Shown here: positions 35,735-45,910 of the stretch, one piece after another
Layout of the letters: every line of letters starts with the position of its first letter
How positions within the stretch are numbered: position 1 is the stretch's first letter
Assembly (NCBI GenBank): GCA_965220935.1
Contig: OZ244857.1
Location: forward strand, 806,001 to 870,000
Length of the DNA stretch: 64,000 nt
DNA from: Bin80 sp965220935
Lineage (GTDB): Bacteria > Bacteroidota > Rhodothermia > Rhodothermales > Bin80
Direction of reading: 5' to 3'
The notes under the pieces: model-generated
The model's input: only the letters and a program-made list of their open reading frames with translations
The model's database searches: none
What the model was told of the DNA's origin: nothing
Translations under genes and position numbers: made by a program

Positions 35735-38700
35735 CTAATTCCATGGTGATAAAAAGGCATCAACCCGAGTAATCTTTCCTGTACGCCCGAAGATTTCGTT
35801 GCTTTCTTGACGGGAGAGGTTAAGCTCGGGCCGTTCTACGGAGATAGTCCCTCGTAATTTGAGCAGGGGGGTATCACAGAGGTGATATACGAAAAGTACT
35901 TGGCAGTAGGTAAATGCAATCTGCCCTTTGTGAAGATGAATGGACTCAAGGGTTTTGTCAATGTTGACCCATGTGAAGTCTTCGTTTTTTTGCAAGAATT
36001 CATTTTTTTGAAGTAAAGCAGGATGAAGACTAAGAATTCCATCTTTGACACGAATCCCCAACTCTCCCCAGCGACAAATGATATCCTCCTTCACTTGACC
36101 TGTCAGCCCTGGTTGGTGCGCCCCACCCCATTTTGGAGTATGAGAGTATGCATCCTGTGGAAATGCCCCGTATTTGGCAGGAGTTTGACTGCCGCCAAGA
36201 CTATGGCGGATTTCGTAATAATGGCGAGCGAGGGTTTTCCAAGATCTCTCTGGAGCATCCGTATCAATCGCTTTCCAAAATGCACCTTGCACGGCCAAGA
36301 GCAATTTAGATACCATATGCCAGTAGACACAACCGAGTCCCTCATATTTGAAAAATCGCCCGCTACGCCCAGTGAACGAGCTGTGGTTAAATGTTTTTTC
36401 ATAGAGCGCCAAAATCCGAAATCTATCCCGATCAGAAATTTTTGTGCCCTCAGAGATCAGCATGTCTAATGTATCTTCAAGGACTGGTCGGTTGACGATG
36501 TCTGGATTGAAATGAAATTGTCCCGAAGGACTTCGTTTCATCAAGCGTAGGTCTCCCTGATGAATCAATTTTCTGACCACTGGCAATCGAACCAGATCGT
36601 TAGTCGTCATTTGATTACGCTGGCTAAAGGAGGGGAGCGTCTTATCAGCATAAAGCAGGTAAGCCCCCTGTAGTTGACTGTAGAGAGGACTACCTCTGAG
36701 CGCAGAAAGGAGTTGGATTGCTTCTGATGTACATAGATTGTCAGACGCTAGTGCTGCCACTTGCCCTTCTAACATGAGTTGGAGTGTTTCAACATCAACC
36801 GTTTCATCAGAGCGAGGATGGATCATTGTATAGCTGTGTACCAGTCCATCTTCAGTCAATGCATCCACCAGAGTGCTTTGGATGGTTTCTGATGCACGCG
36901 TACAAAACGCTTCAAGAAATGTAGCGCTCACTGGCACAGAAGATGCTTTTTGGAGGCCATTCTGATACAGATGTGCGCGATAGTTGCAGGCGGATTGGCC
37001 CAGCGCGTACATCATTTTATATCGGTCGGTTGAATTCTGATCGTTGTTACGTAGACTAAGCACCTCATGGGTTTCCTTTAACCATTCAGCAATTTCGTTA
37101 GACAATGAATAACGATCAATGCTTGATAAGCGATAGTGGTCTCGGAGGAATTTTAGGTATTTATGTAGATGGTATAATGTGACCAATGAGCAGCCCCAGC
37201 CTGCAAGCGCATTATTGGCATCGTTCCACTCTGGACGCTGGGTATTCAACCAGATTCCTGCACCTGGAACGAGTGCGCAGAGTTTGGTTAGTGCAGGAAC
37301 GAGTAATTTTTCAGCAAGTGTGACGAGTAACGGTTCTCCATGGGAGGAATGCAAAAGTCGGCCATCGGATCCGATCGTGGCAACGCGTTCCAAAATTCGT
37401 TCATGAAGATCCCAGTCAAATTCTACGGAATGTTTTGGGTCTGCAAGAATCTGTTCAAACGCTTTGAGACGATAAGGAACCTGCACATAACTGAATATGG
37501 GCAGAGTCATCATTTGCTCAAGTTTGTCAGGATTGTACGCATCGGTGGATTCTAGAAGGCACAGTAGGTAAATCAGTTGATGATCTCCCCAGTATCCGAT
37601 TGATGCCCAGGGATCTGATTCATCCGGGATCTCCCAGTCCACGCCATTTCGTCCAATTCGATAGGGGTTGTATCCGTCGGCTGTTGAGGCATTGACAAAG
37701 GTGGACAGCATCGCTGGATAGAATCGGGGGAATGATTTTCCTAAGGCCTCCCAGTTCTGGAATAGATCTCTCCAATTACCAGAATAGTCAAATAACACAT
37801 CGCCATCACTATCGTGGGTATTGATGGTGAAAGCATTCCATGGGCGGCTGGGATCACCGTGGCGTCGACTGTAGGCTAAGGGGAGATACTCTGTGATCAA
37901 TCGATGTAACTGAGGATTTTCGGGTGGTGTAAGATGGGTGACATCAATCCGATGAGGTAGAGGATTGAAATAATCAGAAGATCCAAGCGTGTGATGACGT
38001 GCTGACACAAAATCAATCAGGTCTTGTTTGTCAACGGTATATCCATTCAATGGGATTCCCCCACGCATAGAATTAAAGAGTGTATTGGTAAAATGTCGAA
38101 GATCACCGATACTGTTTGCAGTCTTTTGGAGTCCATCTGCGCCAGCAATCAGTGATTGAAGGTTCAGAGTATCATCTTTTTCTTGACGGCGAAGAGTTTT
38201 GACCAATGAACTAGAATCGGACATTAGAACTTTAAGATCTGATAAATCAGTAATATCCTGATCTATATCGGCAACGAGATCCCATGTAATCGCCCGATCA
38301 TTGGAGAGGCGAATGTTGCGCTCAACGAGGTATGCCCCAGATTGTCCCAAAATTGAATGCTCTGTATCTAGAGATTTTGCCCTGCGGAAGGCATCTAACT
38401 GGTTCAATGAGAGAAGGATAGACGTCAATCTAGGTCCATGTTGCCATACCAAAGTTGACCGTAATGCCTCTTCGGGAACTGGATGATCAACAATGAGTGA
38501 ACTCAGAGAGAACACCCCAATCTGCTTTTCTAATTCATTGACTTTATAGGCATCAACCAGAGTACTGCGTGATCGCTGAATCTCTGCGCTCACACCAGAT
38601 GGGAGAATGTTTGTGATTCCATCAAGGACAATGATTCGCATTGGATGCCGCCAAGTGCTTTCAAGTCGTGAACGCCGTACAAACCCAAACTGGTGAACGC

Positions 38701-39208
38701 ACTGCCAACTATAGGAAAATTTTAGGTTGAGATCACGGTTGAATTCTTCAAACAACAGTTTATTGCCAACGGTATTCTTGTAGATCTTCCTCTCAATCCG
38801 ATAAATCCCTTCCTGTCTGGGGCTAAATGGTTCCCAAAGTAAGGTTTGATTGTGACGCTCTATTCGCACTATAGTCAAGCTACCAGAGTAGGAAGTAGCA
38901 TTGTGAAGTTGATCATCGGTCATGTAGGGGAAAAGCGCATGATCTGCATTTCTGCGACCTGCAGTTAAGGCACCCGTACTTGAAATAAACAGCCAATGGT
39001 CACCCACGCTTGATAGGGTGATCAAAAATGGGTTTAACTGGTCAAAATTTGAAATCCTATACCACTGCTCACCATAGAGATCTACAAGATGACCAGAACA
39101 TGCTCCTAACCGAGGGTGCAACTTTGTGTTCCCTGCGAAGATGCCCTGAAAATCACTCTTTGGTGACGAGGAACGGGATGTTGGCGTGTGCTGCGCTTCC
39201 TTGACCAT
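35735..39208 (-). CDS. Putative oligosaccharide phosphorylase of the GH94-like (alpha/alpha)6 clan
   Basis: 1157 residues with no signal peptide. I do not recognise it with certainty. Blocks that recall the large glucan phosphorylases are YWGDHQLIYLL near residue 540, the C-terminal KYGAFPQDAYSHTPKWGGAH stretch near 1030, and TGQVKEDIICRWGELG directly after it. The length fits the GH149/GH161-type beta-1,3-glucan phosphorylases (about 1100-1200 residues) better than GH94 (about 800). Its place at the end of an MFS porter - glycoside hydrolase operon supports cytoplasmic phosphorolysis of an imported oligosaccharide. It overlaps the hydrolase gene by 56 bp; no alternative ATG nearby would avoid this, so either the overlap is real or a GTG/TTG start is used. 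Confidence 0.45.
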   Translation of the reverse strand: MVKEAQHTPTSRSSSPKSDFQGIFAGNTKLHPRLGACSGHLVDLYGEQWYRISNFDQLNPFLITLSSVGDHWLFISSTGALTAGRRNADHALFPYMTDDQLHNATSYSGSLTIVRIERHNQTLLWEPFSPRQEGIYRIERKIYKNTVGNKLLFEEFNRDLNLKFSYSWQCVHQFGFVRRSRLESTWRHPMRIIVLDGITNILPSGVSAEIQRSRSTLVDAYKVNELEKQIGVFSLSSLIVDHPVPEEALRSTLVWQHGPRLTSILLSLNQLDAFRRAKSLDTEHSILGQSGAYLVERNIRLSNDRAITWDLVADIDQDITDLSDLKVLMSDSSSLVKTLRRQEKDDTLNLQSLIAGADGLQKTANSIGDLRHFTNTLFNSMRGGIPLNGYTVDKQDLIDFVSARHHTLGSSDYFNPLPHRIDVTHLTPPENPQLHRLITEYLPLAYSRRHGDPSRPWNAFTINTHDSDGDVLFDYSGNWRDLFQNWEALGKSFPRFYPAMLSTFVNASTADGYNPYRIGRNGVDWEIPDESDPWASIGYWGDHQLIYLLCLLESTDAYNPDKLEQMMTLPIFSYVQVPYRLKAFEQILADPKHSVEFDWDLHERILERVATIGSDGRLLHSSHGEPLLVTLAEKLLVPALTKLCALVPGAGIWLNTQRPEWNDANNALAGWGCSLVTLYHLHKYLKFLRDHYRLSSIDRYSLSNEIAEWLKETHEVLSLRNNDQNSTDRYKMMYALGQSACNYRAHLYQNGLQKASSVPVSATFLEAFCTRASETIQSTLVDALTEDGLVHSYTMIHPRSDETVDVETLQLMLEGQVAALASDNLCTSEAIQLLSALRGSPLYSQLQGAYLLYADKTLPSFSQRNQMTTNDLVRLPVVRKLIHQGDLRLMKRSPSGQFHFNPDIVNRPVLEDTLDMLISEGTKISDRDRFRILALYEKTFNHSSFTGRSGRFFKYEGLGCVYWHMVSKLLLAVQGAFWKAIDTDAPERSWKTLARHYYEIRHSLGGSQTPAKYGAFPQDAYSHTPKWGGAHQPGLTGQVKEDIICRWGELGIRVKDGILSLHPALLQKNEFLQKNEDFTWVNIDKTLESIHLHKGQIAFTYCQVLFVYHLCDTPLLKLRGTISVERPELNLSRQESNEIFGRTGKITRVDAFLSPWN

Positions 39209-40475
39209 CGGTAATGGAAATGAATAGTCTATAGGCGCCCGATTCTGCAGGCGCGTTGAGAGTGGCTTCTCCGTGGTTGATCTCTAAAAATAAGTCTGGA
39301 ATCAGTGGTGGTTCTAATTCATCATCTCCACCGTGCCCAACTTCAGCGGCCTCTGGGCGGACACTCCAATTGTAAGTCAGAGGATCCTCGTCAGGGTCAC
39401 TGGCAGTAACGACAGCAGATGCAATCATATCAGGAGGCATCTCAATGTTAGATGTCGCAATTTGTCCGTTGAGCGTAAAGGAATCAATGGTGGGGGATAG
39501 ATTGGAAGGCCAGGATCCTGTCCATTTATATTCCATCACATCAACTGCGGCCGTTTTCTCACCATCAGGCATGAACATTCCATACCAAGTTGGTGTGCGT
39601 TCTTGCTTTTGTCCCCATAAAAAAACATAGGATCCAATACACTGATTGGTATCGGATGCAATGGCGATTTGATGGCGACGCTGATACCACTCTGCCTTAA
39701 CGGTAGAGTTATTTTCAATTGGCGCGCCCCACGAGGTTGTAGGGACTTCCCAATGCCCTGTAGCCCCCCATTCAGTAACCACATAAGGGCCGTCCCAACT
39801 GGATTCTCTCAGATATCGGGGTAAATTAACAATATCGGCATACATCTGAATTCCCAGCAAATCTAGGTCAGGTGCTCTGGCTTTGATCTGTTGAATTAGT
39901 TCAGGGTGGATGCCAGCTAACATGGTGAGAGTTGGATGATTTCCATCAACTTCATGAATCATCTCAGAGATATCATTGACGGCATTCCAAACCATAGGAT
40001 TTGTAGATCCAAGATTCAGTTCATTGCCAATGCCCCACATCAGTAGAGCGGGATGGTCTTTATACATCAAAACTTCATTACGGACCTGTTCCAACTGTTG
40101 AGCGACGGCAACGGAGTCACTGTAATCAAAGTTAAACACACCACGGCCAGTCCCGGAACGTTCACGGGCGATCTCAATGCCCATCGTAACCATGAGACCA
40201 TGCTGATGCGCTCGGTCAAGGATCTCCATGCCAGTATCTTGACCATTGTCTGTGCGCCAGGTGCGAAACGAATTAGCCCCATGCAGTGCGAGGGATTCAA
40301 TATCTCCAAACTCTAGTCCAGCACCATTGATGTAGTACGGGCTGTCATTGACAAATAATTGATAACGTTCGCCATCGCGCCTAATGTCTACCCTTGCAGG
40401 TTCATGACCATCTTGACTGTCAGTGTGAAAGAGAGAAAAAGCAAGAAGCGCAATTGTCAGTGCTTGGCCGATCAT
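39153..40475 (-). CDS. Secreted glycoside hydrolase with TIM barrel (GH2/GH5-like, clan GH-A) and Ig-like tail
   Basis: 440 residues with an N-terminal signal (ALTIALLAFSLF). After a short beta-strand region (YQLFVNDSPYYINGAGLEFG), residues about 40-315 look like a clan GH-A barrel. The acid/base Glu is in MWGIGNELN near residue 149, and the nucleophile Glu in VVTEWGATG near 233. The C-terminal ~110 residues form a PKD/cadherin-like sandwich (ASDPDEDPLTYNWSV). Clan and catalytic mechanism are well supported; the exact substrate is not. Its start follows the porter stop by about 1 bp. A natural reading is that it trims a beta-glucan outside the inner membrane. Confidence 0.75.
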   Translation of the reverse strand: MIGQALTIALLAFSLFHTDSQDGHEPARVDIRRDGERYQLFVNDSPYYINGAGLEFGDIESLALHGANSFRTWRTDNGQDTGMEILDRAHQHGLMVTMGIEIARERSGTGRGVFNFDYSDSVAVAQQLEQVRNEVLMYKDHPALLMWGIGNELNLGSTNPMVWNAVNDISEMIHEVDGNHPTLTMLAGIHPELIQQIKARAPDLDLLGIQMYADIVNLPRYLRESSWDGPYVVTEWGATGHWEVPTTSWGAPIENNSTVKAEWYQRRHQIAIASDTNQCIGSYVFLWGQKQERTPTWYGMFMPDGEKTAAVDVMEYKWTGSWPSNLSPTIDSFTLNGQIATSNIEMPPDMIASAVVTASDPDEDPLTYNWSVRPEAAEVGHGGDDELEPPLIPDLFLEINHGEATLNAPAESGAYRLFISITDGQGSAAHANIPFLVTKE

Positions 40476-40476
40476 T

Positions 40477-42048
40477 TTATTCAGATGCTTCTTTTTGATT
40501 TTGTGTCAGCAGAGATTCTAGTGATTCAAGTGAGCGTCCTTTGGTTTCAGGAACAATCATGAGCACAAAAATAAGTCCAATAGCGGCCATGATGCCATAC
40601 AATAGAAATGTAGTTGCACTTCCAAAATTGGCAAGTTCCCATGGGAATATCAGCTGGACTGTGAAACTAACCGCTGAATTAATCAAACCAACGAATGAAA
40701 TGGCTAATGCTCTGACACGATTTGGAAACAGCTCGGAGAAGAGAACCCACATCACAGGGCCGAGGGACACAGCAAAAGAGGCGACAAACCCCAAAATGCC
40801 TGTTAATATTAAGGTAGGGTTCATACTAATGGATGCCGCGATCAGTTCTGACTCAAACATTTTTGCCGAAGTTGAACCGAGTACATCAATGATTGCTTGC
40901 TTAAAGGCGACATCCGAGTTAAATGTCACATTAAGAATCGGCTGGAGCAACTCCACATTGATTTCTGCGGGCAGTATAGCTGTATCAGAAAGCATATAGG
41001 TTGCACTATAAAATCCGTAGGCCAGAACGGTCATGGCTATTGTAATTCCTGAGAGGCCAACAATAAGCAGGGGTTTTCTGCCTAAACGGTCAATGAGCAT
41101 GATTGCGACAACGGTAAAGACAAGATTCACCAGTCCAACCAAGATCGCTTGAATAAAGGATGCATTCGTGCCGATGCCAGACTGCTCAAAAATCATTGGA
41201 GCATAGAAGAACACGGCATTGATTCCAGTAATTTGTTGGATGACGGCGATGACGACTCCAATCAGTAGTGCAAGTTTTAGTGCGGGGGCAAACAATGCTG
41301 ATAGCCCGATGTGTTCTTTGTTTGCGTCAGCCTTCAGGCTCACCTGCACGGCTTTGAGATCCTTTTCTGCATCGGCAGCTCCACTGGCGCGTGTCATGAT
41401 CGCAAGGCCTTCTTGAACTTGGCCTTTCATAGCAAGCCATCGCGGGCTTTCGGGTACAAGAAAGAGCGCGCAGAAGTAGACCACAGCAGGTACCGTTTCA
41501 AGTCCGAGCATCCACCGCCAATTATAGGGGCCGAATTTTAGGGTTTCAGCCCAAGTGGCACTATGATCTCCGAGCTCAAGAATGATATAATTTGTAAAGA
41601 AGGCGACCGTAATTCCGATGACAATATTGAGTTGGTTAAATGATACCATGCGCCCTCTAATTCTGGGAGGTGATATTTCAGCGATGTACATTGGCGCAAT
41701 AATCAGAGAGGCGCCCACACCTAATCCCCCAATCATTCGGGCCAAAACTAATAAGAGGTACGATGGAGCCAGCGCTGATCCGATGGCAGAAACCGCATAC
41801 AGTACAGCGGCCCAATATAAGACGGTTCGTCGGCCGAATCGATTGCTGAGGGGGCCTGAGCCCATCATGGCTAAGGTTGAGCTCAGTGTCAGGGAACTCA
41901 CGGCCCAACCAAGTTCAAGATCGGAAAGGTCAAAATCAATTTCAATAAACCCGACGACTCCAGAAATCACAGAGGCATCAAAGCCCATAAGAAACCCACC
42001 CAGAGCAACAATCAGGGCCGTACGTGCAACATAAATATGACTGTTCAT
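40477..42048 (-). CDS. MFS sugar porter (SP family)
   Basis: A 523-residue, 12-segment major-facilitator sugar transporter. Family signatures are GGFLMGFDASVISG in the first helix, NRFGRRTVLYW, PESPRWLAMKGQ near residue 195, DRLGRKPLLIVG, and PETKGRSLESLE at the C-terminus. It likely imports mono- or oligosaccharides by proton symport. There is an extra periplasmic insert of about 70 residues between helices 8 and 9 (ILPAEINVELLQPILN and following), which is longer than in most family members. It is the first gene of the porter - hydrolase - phosphorylase operon. Confidence 0.9.
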   Translation of the reverse strand: MNSHIYVARTALIVALGGFLMGFDASVISGVVGFIEIDFDLSDLELGWAVSSLTLSSTLAMMGSGPLSNRFGRRTVLYWAAVLYAVSAIGSALAPSYLLLVLARMIGGLGVGASLIIAPMYIAEISPPRIRGRMVSFNQLNIVIGITVAFFTNYIILELGDHSATWAETLKFGPYNWRWMLGLETVPAVVYFCALFLVPESPRWLAMKGQVQEGLAIMTRASGAADAEKDLKAVQVSLKADANKEHIGLSALFAPALKLALLIGVVIAVIQQITGINAVFFYAPMIFEQSGIGTNASFIQAILVGLVNLVFTVVAIMLIDRLGRKPLLIVGLSGITIAMTVLAYGFYSATYMLSDTAILPAEINVELLQPILNVTFNSDVAFKQAIIDVLGSTSAKMFESELIAASISMNPTLILTGILGFVASFAVSLGPVMWVLFSELFPNRVRALAISFVGLINSAVSFTVQLIFPWELANFGSATTFLLYGIMAAIGLIFVLMIVPETKGRSLESLESLLTQNQKEASE

Positions 42049-42140
42049 CTTTGAGATACTCTCTCTGATTCAATGTAATGAATTAAACCTAAGGATTAAA
42101 TATCAATTTCGTGGTATTTTCCAAAATAACGCATAAATAT

Positions 42141-42383
42141 TTAATGATGCAATGTGGGCTGACATTTACCTGTAAATAAGGCCGTGTGATAAAGATTCAG
42201 AATCTGCAGGAAAAATAGCAAAGCGGAAGATTTCAAATTTTCGATTCCTTCGCCAACCGTTTGGATCTCTTGAATGTTGCCATTCAGTCGTTCGGCTTTG
42301 GATTGTGGATGAAAAAGCGCATTGCATGTGCCGTTAACATGCTCCTTAAACATTGCTGCGGTCACCTTGGTGACTTCTTTCAT
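42141..42383 (-). pseudogene. ISL3-family transposase remnant (C-terminal part)
   Basis: About 80 codons open on the minus strand encode a DDE C-terminal region: EHVNGTCNALFHPQSKAERL, then NIQEIQTVGEGIENLK and a FFLQILNLYHT end. The pattern is that of ISL3 (IS204/IS1001/IS1096) transposase tails, where SNxxAEGxNxKIQxIK and FFxGxLDLYPH are usual. The rest of the gene is missing, cut by the IS1380 remnant that begins about 42400 on the other strand. Confidence 0.6.
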
Positions 42384-42399
42384 CTGCTTACTCTCTACA

Positions 42400-42940
42400 C
42401 TGCTGATCAGGGGTCTAAATCCTTATTTGGATCACGAACTGCAAGGGTATTCAGGCGAAGACTTGGTGACATTGTACAGTAAGCGTGACAAAGCCGAGTT
42501 GCATCAAGGGGAGATGAAAGCGGCCAGTGAATTTGCATTTTCGTCATCAAGTCGCAACAAGCCATTTTATCGGGGCCGTCCGATTGAACATGAGCCGTGT
42601 GGGGAGGAGGATGAGATCAGTCCCGAGAATTGTGTCCGCCTACAGCTCTACATGCTGGTCTATCAGTTGGTCCATATTGGATGTTGTATCATGCACGGTG
42701 CGCCTGATCCATCTTCAGAATCTGAAGCGTCTGATAGCGATGTCGCCGCAGACGCAACCAGCCTTTCTGACGCAAGTGAGACGCCTGTTTCTGAAGAACC
42801 ATCTCACATGCACATTCATCCTGCAACTACTCAAAGTCGGGGAGGTGATCGTTCGTAGTGGCGCTATATCAAGGTTCGCATTGCCCAGTCGGCAGTGGAA
42901 AAAATTGGGAAAACTTGAAAAGTTAAAGTGTAAGGCGACG
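42400..42940 (+). pseudogene. IS1380-family transposase remnant (frameshifted C-terminal part)
   Basis: The open frame from about 42400 gives LVTLYSKRDKAELHQGEMKA, then FSSSSRNKPFYRGRP and ENCVRLQLYMLVYQLVHI. These are C-terminal elements of IS1380-type DDE transposases (catalytic Glu region and VRLQL helix). The continuing tail, FILQLLKVGEVIVRSGAIS, is only open in another frame (42527-42952), so at least one frameshift separates the two. The N-terminal two thirds are absent. Confidence 0.62.
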
Positions 42941-43511
42941 CCCTGTCCCTAACACCCCCTCATCCGAGTTTTGTAGACCATTTGAAAAGCCGGAATATTC
43001 ATTCATGGAAGAGGTACGCCCATCGGTACGAATTGCCGATAGTACAACGAAAAAATAGGGAGAAATCGCTACAGTCAGTGTCAAAATCCCCAAATTTGTA
43101 TCCGTGATCCTGAATTTGACAACCAAAATTCAACCATTCATAAAGAAATGATCATTATCAGATCAAATCGCTCCGTCATGATAGTATGGATTATTTGTTG
43201 TTGGGACATTAAATCTGTCGTTTAGATAAAAAAGAGTTACTAATTCCCGAAATACGTTTATGATCCAACAATAAACACTACACCCCGATATTGCAGACGA
43301 ATCTGCTACATCCTCATCCTACTTTCTATCCCCATAGTGGGCTACATCAATTAGAGTATACAATCAGCAAAATTGTAAAAAAAATCCACTACAATTTGCA
43401 AACTTGCGTATTATCTTCTTCTGTGGCGGTCTGTATTTCTATCACACGGTTGGTGGTAGAACCATTGTATAGTATGCCCCTTGCGTTACCTTACATTGAA
43501 GAGGTATCTAG
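42941..43511. other. Gene-poor stretch left of the IS4 element, holding repeat B
   Basis: AT-rich with no conserved ORF. It contains dispersed repeat B (43158-43181). Just before the IS (43480-43507) it carries the displaced last codons of the membrane-protein gene: read right to left from the CTAG, the frame gives YLFNVR and then TAA. Confidence 0.6.
43158..43181 (+). repeat. Dispersed 24-bp repeat, copy B
   Basis: Forward copy beginning TCAGATCAAATCG and ending CTCCGTCATGA. It differs by one base from copy C (46819-46842) and by two from copy D read on the reverse strand. Before the IS4 insertion, B and C would have flanked the toxin-antitoxin-like genes as direct repeats about 1.2 kb apart. 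Confidence 0.75.
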
Positions 43512-43545
43512 CTCTGCCCTGTAGTCACGAATTTGATTTGGCAAT
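43512..43545 (+). repeat. Left terminal inverted repeat of the IS4 element
   Basis: Reads CTCTGCCCTGTAGTCACGAA and continues to GGCAAT at 43545; 30 of 34 positions match the reverse complement of 45911-45944. Confidence 0.88.
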
Positions 43546-43573
43546 GAGATATGAGTCTATTTTTGATCTGTTT

Positions 43574-45880
43574 TTAGGATGCTATGGATGGCAGAGGTGT
43601 ACGCTCTACCATGTCATACATCCCCTTTAATTCCTTATAGGTAATCGCACGCATCTGTAATTTTGCATATCCTCTCCACATGATCTCATGCCCAGGTGGG
43701 GGATCGTGCTTGCGATCCATGTACCCTCCCATCATTGCTACCAATAGGATAGCACTCTTCAAATCGGTGTGGATTGGAACCTTATAGGTGTGGGAATACA
43801 CCTCCATCATCTTTAATTCGGATTCGGTAAAAAATGCTTCTGCAGGCAAGTCCACCGTTTCCCTGCCCAGTAAAGTCATCAACATGATCCGCCAGGCCGA
43901 GGCCATATACAAGGTGATCACTCGATGCAATGACTCCGCATCTTGCATCCGTAAGTTCTCCACTTTACATCCTGTTTTGAGGACACGAAAGTGATCCTCA
44001 ATCCGCCATCGAAGTTTGTAATACTTCACGATGTCCTTGGCCTGCTCCACGGAGGTGATCTCTTGCGTTGTTAACAGATACCATTCAATAGGCTCGTTTT
44101 TGGCAGGAGGAGATACTTCGTACATATGGATCCCCCAGACGGGCATCGGGTCTTGTGTGGCATCTTTGGTTGGTGGTAGCCAATACTTCCCGAATCGGAG
44201 TTCCATACGTGCATGGCGTGGTTCACGCCCGTTACTGGTCACACGACCCGATTTTTCTCGACGACTCAACCGCTCTACAGAAAGTTCTATGATTCCTCCT
44301 GCAGGTCCTTTACGCATGGCTTTAAATAACCGCAGTTCCTTTTCGGTGTCCAAATGCCGGTTATGTTTGGCACGCACCAAAAGATGCGTCCGCTTTAAGG
44401 TACGCTGCGTTGCAAGAATCTCAAAGGCATCCGCTTCACGATCCATCACACACATCACCTTGATTTTGCGTGGTAGGGTTGCCGCCATTGCATCAGCATC
44501 CTGCAATCCCTCTATCCAACTACGCGTTTTGGGAGAGACCCGTCCATAACCACAGCGCAACACGCCCAGTGGGAGGCCGTCCTGGTTTAAGGCAATCGTT
44601 GCATGCAGGTGGATGCCACGTGCCTTTGCCGAGGTCTGATTGTGCCCAATCACATCCAGTCCCGTCGTCTTCGGCCTCGTTGAATAGGACATCTTTGTCG
44701 CATCCATGATACAGATCACGGTGTCTTGGGTACGTGCACGTTCGGTCGTCCGTTCACGATGGGGTTGTAGGATTTTCTCAACCGTGACACCGAATTGATC
44801 CGCTTTCCCCCAGAAACGCCAGAATGCCTGAACTGTCGCAGGATCGCGTTCCATGGTTGTTGTCACTGGATTGCCCATGGTTTTTCCCACCAAGGTTGCA
44901 TTACGAACCAAACACACATTACGAACCGCATGTCCCAGATCCACCTTGCCAAACTCCTGCTCCGCCCAACGGTCGGTATCCAGCCCATATCCCACCTCCA
45001 AACAGGGGCGTAAGTCCACATCATCCACCCCCAAGCGGGTTCTCCAGTCGTTGGTGAGTTCATAGGCAAATACTTTTTTTCTGGTGCGTGTACATTCCCG
45101 TGTTGGGGCATGGCGGCCCTGTCCCTTCGTTAGACCCAAGTACTCAAACCCTACACCGCGAAAACACGTTCCCTCATACTCTGGACCAACAAAGGTTTCC
45201 ACAATGTAGGGCTTATACCCGTATTTTGCCGAGAAATCACCGCTGAATCGCCGAAGGACACGAGATAACACATAACTCCCAAGATTTTTGCACATCCCAT
45301 CGGAGCGAATCAGATAGCGACTGAGATTCATCACACGATGCAAGTGTGTGCTCCGCTTGTCATGATCCCAAGCCATCCATTGATCACGGGCCTGCAGGTA
45401 GAGAGCTGCCCCAGAAAATCCAACGACACCAAGAATCCCATGGGCACTCTGAATCAAATACCGAACTTGAGGACCTGCAAAGGTCGTCGTTCCGAGTGGA
45501 TGTTCCGCAGCAAGGAGCGTATTCCAAATCATTCGATCCTCTGATCCAGAGACCACAGCAATCTCCAAATCCTTGATCTTGCGCACATCCAATGGAAGCT
45601 CCGATGGCTTGGGAATCACGATATCCAGACACCGAGGTCCACGTACGGGAGACTCCGACTGCTTCTCAGGAAGGGTGAAATGTCCTTCACGGGCTAACGT
45701 CGATAAAGCCTTCATACAGCCAGAAAGACGGAGCTTCCCACGGGTAGTTACAAGATTGAATTGCCTGCAGATCGCTCTACCAAGATCATTACGACTCTGA
45801 CCAGAGTGAGACACTACCGTCGCTGATACAGCTGATAAAGAACCCCGAAGGGTAGCAAGAATGGGAGTGGAGGATTCCAT
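43574..45880 (-). CDS. IS4-family transposase with N-terminal DruA (DUF4338) domain
   Basis: 768 residues. Residues about 90-290 match DUF4338, the DruA domain named from Druantia defence systems: IKDLEIAVVSGSEDRMIWNT, then GFSGAALYLQARDQWMAWD, LSRYLIRSDGMCKNLGSYVL and KPYIVETFVGPEYEGTCFRG. From about residue 300 a Tn5/IS4-like transposase follows, with catalytic Asp in CIMDATKM, the second Asp in VMDREADAFEIL, and the Y-R-E-K signature YKLRWRIEDHFRVLK near 645. The reading frame is intact. This two-domain architecture recurs in transposases of several phyla, so the DruA part is here a transposition module rather than a stand-alone defence gene. Confidence 0.85.
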   Translation of the reverse strand: MESSTPILATLRGSLSAVSATVVSHSGQSRNDLGRAICRQFNLVTTRGKLRLSGCMKALSTLAREGHFTLPEKQSESPVRGPRCLDIVIPKPSELPLDVRKIKDLEIAVVSGSEDRMIWNTLLAAEHPLGTTTFAGPQVRYLIQSAHGILGVVGFSGAALYLQARDQWMAWDHDKRSTHLHRVMNLSRYLIRSDGMCKNLGSYVLSRVLRRFSGDFSAKYGYKPYIVETFVGPEYEGTCFRGVGFEYLGLTKGQGRHAPTRECTRTRKKVFAYELTNDWRTRLGVDDVDLRPCLEVGYGLDTDRWAEQEFGKVDLGHAVRNVCLVRNATLVGKTMGNPVTTTMERDPATVQAFWRFWGKADQFGVTVEKILQPHRERTTERARTQDTVICIMDATKMSYSTRPKTTGLDVIGHNQTSAKARGIHLHATIALNQDGLPLGVLRCGYGRVSPKTRSWIEGLQDADAMAATLPRKIKVMCVMDREADAFEILATQRTLKRTHLLVRAKHNRHLDTEKELRLFKAMRKGPAGGIIELSVERLSRREKSGRVTSNGREPRHARMELRFGKYWLPPTKDATQDPMPVWGIHMYEVSPPAKNEPIEWYLLTTQEITSVEQAKDIVKYYKLRWRIEDHFRVLKTGCKVENLRMQDAESLHRVITLYMASAWRIMLMTLLGRETVDLPAEAFFTESELKMMEVYSHTYKVPIHTDLKSAILLVAMMGGYMDRKHDPPPGHEIMWRGYAKLQMRAITYKELKGMYDMVERTPLPSIAS

Positions 45881-45910
45881 GTTCCGAATAAGATACGAAA
45901 CAATATCTCC

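Noticed and set aside
43574..45880. Druantia defence system suggested by the DruA domain
   Set aside because: The protein has a full IS4-type catalytic core, terminal inverted repeats and a target duplication, and no other Druantia genes are nearby. It is a transposase.
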